A DNA stretch of 64,000 nt, taken from assembly GCA_905331475.1 (NCBI GenBank), contig CAJNYU010000751.1, positions 45,426 to 109,425 on the forward strand. The letters run 5' to 3'. This stretch comes from Rotaria socialis. Its lineage: Eukaryota > Rotifera > Eurotatoria > Philodinida > Philodinidae. A program made the translations under genes and the position numbers. The notes beneath the pieces are model-generated. The model worked only from the letters and a program-made list of their open reading frames with translations, ran no database searches and was not told the origin of the DNA. Below are positions 49,356 to 60,676 of the stretch, in pieces. Position 1 is the first letter of the stretch; the number at the start of each line of letters is the position of its first letter.

Positions 49356-50704
49356 TCCTTCTGATTATTTATGAAAATTGTATTACTAATAATAATCTAT
49401 AACTCGAATGCGACTAAGTAGACGTAATCATTATGTGAAAGTAGCCTTCAGAACACTAATGCTCACTAGCATGTTTACCTCTTCGTTGTCTTCAACGTAG
49501 ACAAATAAATTAAAAGAAAGGAAGTATCCTTCCATATTAAACTACCTATATGCATGCATTAATAAACTGAATCAATGCCTCCGTCTTCAAACACGTTTTC
49601 TATGGGCCACATTGGTTTTAGCGCCACGAGCACTGCTATTTTGGCGTTGGTTTGCGCTAATACTCCGTCATTTTTTTAAAGTTATAAAAAAGAAAGATAC
49701 TGAACTTGAAAATATTAAAAGTACATCAATAAACGATCGAGCTCCTTGCGCCTCTAATAATTTCTCAAATAATATATGGCAATACCATCATTTTACAAGG
49801 AAACTTTTACCTTCGATGACATAATCCGGTGAAATATTAAATTAAAAATTGGAATATAGCTGCAGATGAAAATCTTATTAAAAAAACTAAGGAAATATTG
49901 ATTGCATCAATTCCCATATACACCTTGAAGTGACAAGTTGTTATTTTCTGCAATCTACAATATATCTATATGTATAATCATAAGTCCCTGATCAGCATTT
50001 AGACTAAAAGATGTTTTGCTTTAGTGTTTACCGACAACGACAAAAGGCATTCAATCGAAAACCATTACATCTATTGAGTACTTCGTTCTCTCTAGTAGAG
50101 TCTGCCGGATTTGAATCTGAAAATTTCAGAACGGTGTGGAGTCACTCGAAACTTATCTGATGAACGTTACTCTTCACTCCGGACTCGGTTGGCTTTGATC
50201 TAATGATTTTCTCATTAGAAACAAAACCTGTTAGTGACAGTGTATTTAATGTATCATCATAGAGAACAAATTCTCTTCAGAGTTATTGACGAGTAAGTCA
50301 AGTTTGTTTTCTTCAAATAGTTTCTATTCTGTAATGTATTATAATTACACGTCATTCTAATTGAACTTTGCATATTAAAAGTTTCGAGTAACTTCAATAA
50401 TTAACTTTGAAACTAACCGGCACAATATAAATACATTACATTTCGATTTTCTAATCTGGAATGCTTTCGAATATATAACAACGTAAAATACACGGCATTA
50501 TCAAAGCCGGGTTCAGTTTACTAATACAAGGCTACCGTTTGAATCGTGCGTATACAAGGAAGCTTAGACAGTTGAAACAACCATTTAGGTGTAGAAAGTT
50601 AATTATCAAAAACTGGATACTCGCCTCTTCATGTCTCATTATTATTAAATTTAGAAAAAAACACAATAATATTCATATGCACGTTAGTAGTTTATTTTCT
50701 AGAT
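49356..50704. other. Divergent upstream region, H2A / GPCR
   Basis: About 1.35 kb between divergent start codons. A frame at 49612-49824 (+) has a Trp/Leu/Arg-rich opening but no family match and no splice partners. Otherwise nothing is recognised. Confidence 0.35.
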
Positions 50705-51974
50705 ATGGCATCAATAGCTGTTGAATCATTCAAATTAGCTACCAATGAGTGTAATATTTACGGTGGTTTCTTTGTATTTTCAATTGGTATCATTGGTAGT
50801 ATATTGAATATAATTATATTTTCATCACTAAAAGCTTTTCGAGAAACTTCAACCGCTTTCTATATGACCGTGACATCAGCTGTGAATATATTTCAACTTG
50901 TTTTCGGATTATTAACTCGTATACTTATAAATGGCTATAATATTGATCCAACTAAAACTTTATCGTCTATGTGTAAAGCCCCACAATTTATATAGATTAC
51001 AACTATGCTCATTATTTTTACTGGTATGTGTTTTGCAGCTATTGACCAATTTTTATTATTAACAAATCGTTGGTGTCATCTCTGTAATCTGCAACTAGCT
51101 AGTCGTCTAATTATAATTGCTGTTATAGTCTCTTTTCTACATGGAATTCCTGTAATTCTGTTTCAAGATCTTTATCCACCACTGGACACTGGTCAAACAA
51201 GTTGTTCATTTACCAATATTGGCTATTCGATTTATTATTCTCGATTTCCTTTTCCTATTTTGCTTGGTATTTTACCTTTAACTGTTCGTATTACGTTTGG
51301 TGTTCTTGCATTTGTTAATGTTCGTGCTTTACATAATCGGCAAGCAGGGATGTGCCGAAAGGAAAAAAGTGGTGGGGGGGGGGGGGGGGGGGGGGGGGAC
51401 CCCCCCACCCCCCNNNNNNNNNNNNNNNNNNNNNNNNNNNNNNNNNNNNNNNNNNNNNNNNNNNNNNNNNNNNNNNNNNNNNNNNNNNNNNNNNNNNNNN
51501 NNNNNNNNNNNNNNNNNNNNNNNNNNNNNNNNNNNNNNNAGGCAAGTTCCTATTGTTCGTCTAGAACGAGATAAACAACTAACAACAATGGTATTGGTAG
51601 AGGTCGCTATCGGTGTTATCGTCACATTACCTTATAGTATTTACAATTATTTCTATACCAGTGCTGTGACATTTCCTGATCAAATTAGTGTCGCAGAAAA
51701 TCAATTTATTAGTTCAGTGACGCGCATTATTTTCTATGGAAATTTTTCGGTAAGTTTCGATCGATACTTTGAAAAGAGAATATAATTCTATATTTAGTTA
51801 CCATTCTATATTAATTGTTGTGTATCGCCACGTTTTCGTCGACAATTAGTGCATGTTCTCCTTCACATCCATTTGAAGTACTGGCAAAAAAAGATAAATC
51901 GTCGTCGCATGAATCAAATTACTCCACAATCACCAGTTGATGCCAACATAGTGTTGTCATTAACTGCATTCTGA
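50705..51974 (+). pseudogene. Rhodopsin-like GPCR, broken by in-frame stop and gap
   Basis: The frame from 50705 encodes TM1 and TM2 (GGFFVFSIGIIGSILNIIIF, FYMTVTSAVNIFQLVFGLLT) and reaches the extracellular cysteine (LSSMCKAPQF). It then meets TAG at 50993-50995. The same frame continues at once through TM3 (IFTGMCFAAIDQFLLLTNRW), TM4 and TM5. Next come a 25-G run and 126 N (51414-51539). Beyond the gap are VRLERDKQLTTMVLVEVAIG (end of loop 3 and TM6), an intron at about 51750-51797, and TM7 with LPFYINCCVSPRFRRQL. The C-terminal tail ends at 51974. The layout resembles the large families of peptide-receptor-like GPCRs in rotifers. Whether it is a true pseudogene or an assembly/sequence error is open: every other part of the frame is intact. 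Confidence 0.75.
51374..51539. other. Poly-G run and assembly gap
   Basis: Twenty-five G at 51374-51398, then ACCCCCCCACCCCCC, then 126 N at 51414-51539. A G-run followed by a C-run beside Ns is typical of failed sequencing or spurious gap ends. The sequence GGCAAG occurs on both sides (51339-51344 and 51541-51546), which suggests that the true sequence may join there. Confidence 0.9.
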
Positions 51975-53696
51975 CTCGATGAGTTGAATATGCGTATATG
52001 TTGTAGAATTTCGATATTGTTCGATGTTGTAATAGTAGCTATACAGCTATTAGATATGTGCTTGATTATTGAGAAAAAGAGATTATTCGTTTGACTAGTA
52101 TACTATCATTATTGAAGCTGATTAGAAGAAAAACTTCAACGGGAATGAATTTTTGTAATGATTGACCATCAAATGACGATTTCAATAGCGAATGTATGTT
52201 ATATCAAGATTGAAAAACTACGGGATAGAGTCACTAAATTTTCTGTGACGCGTCGATTCAAATGCAAACCTTTTCATAATGATTTTTGTGATGCTTTTAA
52301 AGTTCGTTGATAATCTCTTCATTAGTTCAAAATATTCTGTCCCTCAAAATGGTGTTGTTTAAAGATAGCTTATCTAGAAGCGGAGAATTTATGTCTTCGA
52401 TTTTCGTGAAATATGATGATCAGAGTTCATTTGAATGGATACGGAACCAAGTAATATAATACTAAAGAAGTAGAAAATATGATATTATGGTACAAAAAAC
52501 TAGCGTACCAGCAAATACTCGGAAATTGATTGTAAAGATTATCAAACGTTCCGTGTAGAATGTAATCGCTCACTTTGTTTATGTAAACATCAAAGAAACT
52601 GTATAATCTAACCAAACTGCAAATATTTATACAGTTGCATACATTTAAAAATGTCCTGGTCAATTTTTTGTCTCGTATATTCGTCAAGGCCAATATAACA
52701 TAGTTTGAATGCACTTAATTATCATAATATCGGAGTGAAAATCTTTAAAAAAGTATGGAAAATCGAAAGAACTAGAAGAAAATTCTTTCTCCTATAGGAA
52801 ATTAATGGCCGCCGGTTATAAGAGTGCAACATTCTTATTATCTGTCCAACCGAGAAATCCCTCTAGACAAGAACTACTGATTATCGAAGATAGTTAGTTT
52901 ATCGAGTACCTACATAATTTTTTCACAAGATTTATCAGCAATGTTCTTTCGTATTTTTGTGGGTTTTAAGAAAAGAGCTCGTGATTCATTTTGATCGAAG
53001 GAGTTTATGAATGAAGATAGCTGAAAACGATAGGTTTTTTGCACATGAACTCTGCGTACTGAAAAAATTAATTCATTGGATCAGATACAGTGAAGATACC
53101 CAATGTTTTCTTTAGTTCATTGACTTTGGAGCATATTTAATAGGATTGTTTTTTGTATCGCAATAACCCTGTTCAAAAAGTTGAATTTAAACGCTGTTTT
53201 ATTATCTGGCAATAGTATGATATCAAAGATTAATAATATACACTACCATATCTAGAAGGTCCTGTAAATCTGATCATAAAGTCTTCAGATATATGCCGAA
53301 CTGTTGGTTTTTTTTACTTCCGGCGAAAACTTCACTTAGAAATTCAGCCGTATAACATGGTTCTTATTTGAATCTACAATGCTATTAAGTTCTCTCTTAT
53401 ACTTACGCGTCAATCAACGCATATTTTGAATAATTGCTGAAACCTAGAAAACTAATCTCGAAAGCGACCAAATGGTCGATCTGTTGTGTATTGAAATAAA
53501 CATGAATTTATTATTAATTTGATGGATTTTATTTTGGAATAAACAAGAAAAATTGTTACGTCATAAATCAATAGTATAAATCTCTTTTTCTTTATTTCTA
53601 GCCGATACAGAAGTTATTAGATTTTAACAAAAATAAAATAAAAGATAATATATAGAAGAAAATTATATTATATATATATAGAAAAGAATGGCGAAT
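51975..53696. other. Intergenic region, nothing recognised
   Basis: About 1.7 kb of AT-rich DNA between the GPCR and the STARD3 stop codon. No exon chain, RNA gene or repeat is evident on either strand, apart from a (TA)n tract near 53668-53681. Confidence 0.4.
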
Positions 53697-56678
53697 TCAT
53701 ATTGCTATATCACCTGTCGATGAGCCTGATGATGATAAATCGATTAATTTTATTAAATAATTTCTTAATGCTTCTGCAAGTGTCAGTTGAACAGTCGCAA
53801 GAGAACTATTGATTAAATATTGAGGCAGCCAACCCTAAAGAAAATTTTCGAAATATTATTCTAGGGAGTTGTTCAAAAGAAAAACGAATTCACTTTTAAA
53901 TCTACATTAAGCAACCATGTAAATCTACACGTTGTATTGTCATTGTTCTCAATAATATATGCAGTTGGTCCATTTACACCTCTATTTATTATGTACAGCA
54001 TGTAAATAAGATCTCAAAAATAGTTTTATGTCACTTACCGAACACAACTAAACAAGACAAAAACAACGTAGAAAATTTAATTAAAAAAATATTTTCTTCT
54101 TACTTGTCTTTAGGAGGCATTTGCGGATAAACGCATGCCTGTGCTGCTAATATCGCAACATCGTCAATGAATCGGCGGGTACTTAAATTAACAAAATCTC
54201 GTTTTGCAATAATACCCTGTGCTTGTTCATTCGTCAATTGATAACTAAAAATTCAATAGTTGATAATTCCCATCTATTAAATCAATGTATTACTAACGAT
54301 ATATATAAATTATGATTTAGAACTTGGAGTATCTATAAGAGAAAAAAATTATATTAGGAAAAACAGGTTTCATTTACATACTCTACACTCATTGACAGTT
54401 GGGCTCCATTTCGACATATCTTCTTGCCGTTCGAATAGTATTTCTGCAATATCATCACGACTTCCTGGAACAATAGTCTACAAAGAAAATATTTATTGAT
54501 TTATTGATTATTTTATTCTTACAGTTAATCGAAAAACTTTTCCCCATATAGGAAAAGTTTTAGCAAAAACAACATCACGTCCATTGGTACTAACAGCTTC
54601 TTGTACCCAAGATTCGTTATCTTTAAATATACGCCAGATTTTTTGAACAATTTCATCTGCTTGTTGTTCATAATCTTCAGCATTATCATAATCGTCAATA
54701 ACGGATGCTGGCGTATATAATAGCGACTGTGAAACATTAGAATCTGCACGAACATCACGCATAGCACCGGTATTTGTATCTTCTGTATCACTACCTAAAA
54801 TAGATGAATGATCATTCGCGTGAGTAAATTAGACATTTTCAATTTAAAATCATTCTTATAGAATTCTTGCCTTTCAGAAAATTTCGAAGGGAACAAGTCA
54901 TATTTGCTGTTGATCGCGTATATGCGACTTTTATTCTCAATGTCGGTTGGAGAAAAAAAAGAAATATTGTATGAAAAGTCACACATGTTTTAATGGTAAT
55001 CATTGTTAGCTATCATAGTCTCGTTTCTTTCTTTTTTGTTCTTTTCTTTTCAAATAAAACTAATGGAAGTAGAAGAGTGAGTATTGGTCTATCTTTAACC
55101 TACCCTCAACGGACGGAACTGGCGAATAGAACGATTGAAGATGTTCGGTTGAAACTGAAATGGAATGATAATTCGATGATGGAGGAATTGGAGAGCCTGA
55201 TCTACTGGAATTCGATGCCAATAGTGGACGTCGATCACTATGGTGTACTACAAGAAAGAAAAGAATAACAGTAGATTATCATTTAAGGTGATTAAGACAG
55301 TTAGTCTATGGTTTCTTTTTTCATACATGCTTCTCGTAAACGACGTTCATGAGGAATAACACGATAACTAAGAGAATTGAAAATCATGAATTGACTATCA
55401 AAATAGATAAAACATACTCAAAAAACCAGATTTCAATCCATGCCAAAATAAATGAAACTATCAAGATACCATAATCCGTAAAACCTTTATCCGATTTCGA
55501 AATCTATTTAGACGGAAGTTAATTACGTATTTGTGTTTAATTAGTGACTTACAGTAAATACACATGTTTTAGTAATGATAAAACCAGTTGAACCAAGTGT
55601 TGTAAACTAGATAACAAAAAAGACGAATAAAAGGCAACGCATTTCTCAATTTTTTATTCTTTCTTATGATTCGATGACACGAGAAGAGTGTCTATGTTAG
55701 ATTCAAATCAATCCGATAGGCTGTAAAAGTTCATTTTCAATATTTCAAGAGCAAGTCATTGTTGTAAGCTGAAACTTTGTTAACAATCAAACATTCATAT
55801 ATGAATGATAGCGTATGTAAACGAACTATTGCTATCTTTTAACAATAAACAAAATATCAGTTACATAAATTACGCATTTTTGTTTTGATCTACATTCATT
55901 ATAGAGTCAAAAGTTTTATAATGAATTTAGTTCTATTTTCGAGACAAAGAAAATAGATCCTTTCCTTTGAATATTTTCTTGCATAAGCTTACTTACTTAC
56001 AGCTACGAAAATCCAGTGGGACCATTTTAATATTGCATATGATATTATTAGTAAAATAAAACGCAGAGCTGATAAACCCTATAGAACATAATTTATTTAT
56101 GAGTAAAAAACATTTGTTTCTTAACTTACAACAACGTCAAATAGAGAAGTTTTTATTGAATATTTAATAACGTCATTAATAAAAGCTTGATCAATTGTTA
56201 TATTTTTAATCTAAATATTGAAAAGCAAAGTACTATAGATATTCGCACTACAGTTTAACAAACTTGATTGTAAATAATCCATAGAAGTACCATAAAGATC
56301 ACATCAAATGTGACGATTAATAAAAATGTACGGCGTACTTGAAACATTTTTTTTTTTGTAATTGCTGGACTTTGACTCGTTGAGACATTCAATGAATTAA
56401 CAGTAGAGCCATTTGATGTTTGACTATAAAATAAAAGTTAAAAATCAACTTAAATAAAACAAAATAATAAATTTTATTGTACGCTTGATAAAGATTAACT
56501 AGGTGCCCATTAACTTGATGTAAAGTTTCAGATCTACAATTTGAAAAAATGATAAAGATAATTTCTTTATTGTGAAATCAAAAAAATGATTTTCTTCTTA
56601 ATAGCAGCAGCAGCGATCGAATTTCTTAATAACATACACGGATGATTCCGAATTCAAACTTGTCTGACCATTCATCAT
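53697..56678 (-). CDS. STARD3: STARD3 (MENTAL + START sterol transporter)
   Basis: Fifteen exons sum to 501 aa: 56678-56638, 56533-56483, 56423-56264, 56210-56130, 56078-56001, 55607-55554, 55504-55419, 55367-55327, 55247-55104, 54794-54523, 54477-54382, 54332-54298, 54244-54104, 53981-53894, 53834-53697. The MENTAL domain is clear: RRTFLLIVTFDVIFMVLLWI, IKYSIKTSLFDVV, ILKWSHWIFVA and DYGILIVSFILAWIEIWFFD, giving four membrane helices in the late-endosome membrane. A linker with FYSPVPSVEGSDTED follows, corresponding to the phospho-FFAT motif that binds ER VAP proteins. The START domain then includes KTFPIWGKVFRLT, EDMSKWSPTVNECRILQ, AKRDFVNLSTRRF, CRFTWLLNVDLKGWLPQYLI and ALRNYLIKLI. START carries cholesterol between ER and endosome. 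Length and order match vertebrate STARD3 (445 aa) with a longer N-terminus and tail. STARD3NL is excluded because START is present. Confidence 0.92.
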
Positions 56679-56806
56679 ATTAATATTTGTCTATTGAAAG
56701 AAAAACATACAACATGAGCTTATCATATCACCTGTAGTGACGTCATCGCTCTACTTAAATCAACAAAAAAATAAGTAAACGAAAAATATTTATTTATAAA
56801 CAATGT

Positions 56807-59121
56807 TTATATAGAAGATCCCTGTTCTTGAGCGAAATTACTCATTAAGTGATAAATTAAAAAATTTTGTTTCGTATATAATACATGTCTATTATGATTT
56901 CTTTGTTGTAATTCACTATTACTTAATGAATTTGTTAATATCGATGATAGTGATGATGATGACGTTAATGGCCGATCGGTTTTGTTCGATTGTTTATTTG
57001 ATGATGATGATGAAAAAGAAAAAATTGAATTTTTAAAATTTTTACTATTTGCCACGCTTGTTGAATTCAACAAACGTGTATGATCAACATTTTTATTGTC
57101 TTTGACATTTATTTCAAGTGTCGATTGTGCTTCTGTTTCAATAGTAAATGTCATTTGTTGATAGGAAAATGAATATTCTTGTAATTTTGTAACCCGATTT
57201 ATCAAATGTACACCAACATCATTAACACATATGAATACACTTGTACGTCGGCCACGATATTCGTGATCACCTAGAGAAGGAAAATTTCAAGATTAAAAAG
57301 GAAAACATTTATTTTAGCTTGTATTACCTGTGAAAAACGACGAACCATAACTCGTTAAATTTTGAGCTAAATTAAGAAACTGCATTTTTAAATAGAGTGA
57401 TAATTGTGAACGAGTTTGCATAGCATGATCATCGATAAAAACTTCTTTATAACGTTTGAGAATCGTCCGACGCCAATACATTGCGCCTGCACGTTTTAAT
57501 TTTTCAGCTGGAATTAAAAGTGATAAATTGTTTTGATCATTATGAAAGAAATTTTCCCATAATTTATCATCTAATTGTTTCTCGTTGATTCCCATCATTA
57601 GAACAGCAAATTCAACGGCATCTTCATCTGTACATGGATAATAGGCAAGTAGATAATTTTGATAGGCTTCAAGAAATAATAAATGTATGACATGTGGTAT
57701 ACGAAGACGTTGTTCGAATTCAATTTTAAGTAATGTATCACGTGACCACCACAATTGTGCATCTTCAGAATTTGTATTTAATGATGAAGGTGATGATGAT
57801 GATGATGACGGTGACGATGAAGGATTTCGAAGTGATGATTCATTTGGTATGGTTGTTAATTCACTTGCATAACGTTTCCAATTTAATAAAAATTGAACTG
57901 GTTTATGATCGGGATTTAATTGAATTCGAACACTTTTCGAACAAATCCATATACCAAAGACATGTGAAACTTCATCTGGTAAACGTAAACGTGTCATCAT
58001 TTGTGCATGCAATTGACGAACCGTGGTTTCAGCTGGACCGGAAACAAGTTCAAGTTCAATTGTACTACCGTCTGCAAGACAAATTTTGATTTTTTCAAGC
58101 TAAAAACGAATACAGAAAAGCAGAATAAATGTAAGACAACGGTATCGTTTATTTTTTTTCTTACAGGCTTTTGAAGAAATTTTTCAATTAATTCTGTGCA
58201 TAACTGCCAATCATGACTTGGATTTTGTCGACAAAAATCAAGTGCTGCTTTTCCATCTTTATTTTTTGCATGCTAAAAAAATCGTTAGAACAAAACGCTC
58301 GCATTTTCTATCATTTTATTTTGAATTCCTACCACATTGATATCAGGACAATCGAGTAGTATTCGAATTACTTCGACTCGACCTCCTAAAGCTGCTAAAT
58401 GCAATGGACTTGTACGTGAATTATCAACGGCATTGACTGAAAACCGTTTTGAACGCAGCAATAATTCGACAATTCGATGATGTCCATGCCTAGAATAAAT
58501 ACAGTTGAAATCGATTTTCGAAAGTCAAACATTCTCTACCAAGCAGCATGATGAAGTGGGGACCATCGATTCATATCATGCTCGAGCGTAACCGGAGAAA
58601 ATTCATGTAACAACTTTCCAACAACTCCAATTTGACCATTTTGACATGCTAAATGTAAGGGATATTCTTCGAGATTATTATTATGATATCTAGACAAAAG
58701 AATTTAAGGTAAATAATTAAATCGCAGTAATTAATTTTACCTTTTCGAAGATCGTAAGCCGTTTGCTGATGCTAATCCGCGACCTTGTTGTCGTCTACGA
58801 TTTGATGTTGTTCGCTGTTGAGTGCCCTTCGATGATTGTACCGAAACTGAATCAAGCTAGAATAATTCATAGAATTCATTTTATTTTTTATTTTTCTAAC
58901 TATTTACATGAGTAACAGATAGTGCATCATCTGATGTAAACAGGTCATCGAAGAGAAAATTGGATACGATGATATCACAACGTTCGTTTTCATCGATTTC
59001 ATCGAATAATTTACTCGTTGTATCCACTATTGACGCTGGTAATGTCTAGCTAAAGAAAACTTTAATGTTTCAAAACTATTCTATAGAAATACTTGAAGTT
59101 TGATACCTTGGGCTTATGCAT
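56807..59121 (-). CDS. KRIT1: KRIT1/CCM1-like ankyrin-FERM protein, short N-terminus
   Basis: Eight exons (59121-59107, 59045-58908, 58856-58741, 58689-58540, 58489-58333, 58272-58165, 58099-57328, 57270-56807) sum to 639 aa. Ankyrin repeats: YPLHLACQNGQIGVVGKLL, RWSPLHHAAWHGHHRIVELL and SPLHLAALGGRVEVIRILLD. The FERM domain follows: KIKICLADGSTIELELV, FGIWICSKSVRIQLNPDHKP, the F2 lobe, SLLIPAEKLKRAGAMYWRRT, LTSYGSSFFTG and the F3 lobe (VFICVNDVGVHLINRVTK), ending RHVLYTKQNFLIYHLM. The 'IWICSxxxxxQLxPxHKP' and 'YGxxFFTG' blocks are KRIT1-specific. KRIT1 binds Rap1 and HEG1 and scaffolds the CCM complex. Compared with human (736 aa), the N-terminal Nudix-like domain and NPxY/F motifs are missing, replaced by about 90 residues starting MHKPKTLPASIV. 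The F3 lobe has a Ser/Asn-rich insert of about 60 residues. The 15-nt first exon was chosen for phase and is the least certain. Confidence 0.88.
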
Positions 59122-59482
59122 TTATATTAATAATTGTTAAAAAACGTATGATTAATCTTAAATTAAATAAAACTGTAAATGAACACTCTTTGCAAAAACT
59201 AGATTAATAAGCCATGCACACAATACTTGTTCGAAAACTCAAAAAAAACGTGTTAAGAGCTTGATAACATACATAATATGATCGTGTGAATGTTTTGAAC
59301 ATATTAAATGATATTGGCTACATAACTAGCATAAAATAAAAACAAAGTTAAACGATCATTTAAGAAAAGTCAAACATAGTAGTATGTTATTTTTTTTGTT
59401 ATTCTTTTTTCGAAATGAAAGAGCTTCCGTCGATTATATGAGCACATCGAGAACAACGAAAACACAGAAGAAAAATATATGT
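59122..59482. other. Intergenic, KRIT1 upstream / PGRMC 3' flank
   Basis: About 360 nt, AT-rich, between two minus-strand genes. If KRIT1 had more 5' exons they would have to lie here or overlap PGRMC; none could be recognised. Confidence 0.4.
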
Positions 59483-60424
59483 TTATTCTCGTTTCTTGTC
59501 GTTCAAATTATAACCACCATCAATAGTTGTATCTTCAGGTAGATAAACAGATGGTTTTTCACCCGGTCTTAGAAGATGTCCAATAATATCATATTTTTCT
59601 GCGAAGAAAAAAAATTTATCTTTCGTTTCTGAACTCATCAACGAAATATTACCTCGAAAATCTTCATGCCAACTTCTAGCAGTAGCTCGTTCCTTATCAG
59701 TTATATCAGTAAGTTCGTCATATTCATTAGAAAATAATGATGGGTCCAATTGCATTTTTGATAAAGCTCGTGTAGCATCACGTCCAGCAAATAATGAATA
59801 TGATCCTCCTGTATTCAGAATAGAAAAGAAATAAAGCTTAATTGCCAACCTAAACATAGTCATAATGTATTATTCATTCTATGATATCTATCGTTCCATT
59901 ATTTCTTAATTTTTATTTCTGCCAGTGTAGACTGATTAACTAGATGTACTACTACTGTTTTATTCTCTTTCTTTTTGATATGAATAGATCACGTCAATGT
60001 CCTTGTCATCAAGGCTTTCTATTCGAATAGAATACAACCATAAATTAAATATTTTCTGTGAAAAAAAAATCATCTTACCTATTCCATATAGATCACTGCG
60101 TCGGCTAACATCAAAAATATCTCCATAAACAGCTGTAAGGATTCTTCCATTTGATTCAATACCATTATAACCACGTAATTCTGATACTGTTAAGTCACAT
60201 TTAGGCATCTTTGGTAATGGTACTTGTGCTTGATTACGACTAGCATTTTTTAATGAGTTACGTTTTAATAAAAATAATTTAACAAGTAAACATATTATCA
60301 AAATAGAAAGTAACAGATTTACGGGACTTGACCAGATATCATACAGAAGACGTTGAATTAAAGCAATGACTTTTTCAAAAAATGAACCACCACCTTTTAT
60401 TGCATCTTTCGATTCCGACTCCAT
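59483..60424 (-). CDS. PGRMC1: Membrane-associated progesterone receptor component (PGRMC)
   Basis: Three exons (60424-60079, 59808-59653, 59598-59483) encode about 205 aa. An N-terminal membrane helix (SPVNLLLSILIICLLVKLFL) is followed by a cytochrome b5-like heme domain: LTVSELRGYNG, GRILTAVYGDIFDVSRRSDL, YGIGGSYSLFAGRDATRAL, SNEYDELTDITDKERATARS and EKYDIIGHLLRPGEKPSVY. Tyrosines corresponding to the heme-ligand region (LYG and GSYS) are kept. PGRMCs sit in the ER membrane, bind heme and assist CYP51 and other P450s in sterol synthesis. The 54-nt segment 59599-59652 can be read straight through but has GTAATA...TTCTTCGCAG ends, and removing it restores the family alignment (DFR|EKYDII), so I treat it as an intron. 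It is head-to-head with DAP3, 252 nt apart. Confidence 0.92.
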
Positions 60425-60558
60425 AATCTATATAATATCTGAATTGAGAACAATAAAAAAACGGAATATTTTTACAAAAAAAAAGGTACAAGAGGAATGA
60501 ATCAAAGACACATAGAAGAGAAAACAATAAGCATTAATTCTACTGCAGGTAACACTAG

Positions 60559-60587
60559 CCAATCACGTGATTGACGTTACGGATTGG
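60559..60587. promoter_or_regulatory. CCAAT / E-box palindrome in bidirectional promoter
   Basis: CAATCACGTGATTG (60560-60573) is a perfect 14-bp palindrome: a CACGTG E-box flanked by CCAAT and its reverse complement. It is followed by TGACGTTA (CRE-like, 60572-60579) and a second inverted CCAAT (ATTGG, 60583-60587). It lies midway between the PGRMC and DAP3 start codons, in the 252-nt shared upstream region. NF-Y, USF/MYC/MITF-type bHLH and CREB/ATF proteins bind such motifs in animals; use here is inferred. Confidence 0.55.
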
Positions 60588-60676
60588 TCGAAACTTATTC
60601 CATTGATTTGTTTGATGGAGACAATCTTAAACTGAAGAGTTTGCTTGAACGAATTTTACTATTGATTATAGATTAA

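Noticed and set aside
49612-49824. 70-codon plus-strand frame with a Trp/Leu/Arg-rich start
   Set aside because: No family resemblance, no splice partner; it lies in the H2A/GPCR upstream region.
54993-55268. 91-codon plus-strand frame
   Set aside because: It is the antisense of a STARD3 exon (55104-55247).
57687-58089. Asp/Met-rich plus-strand frames
   Set aside because: Antisense shadows of the Ser-repeat tract in the large KRIT1 exon.
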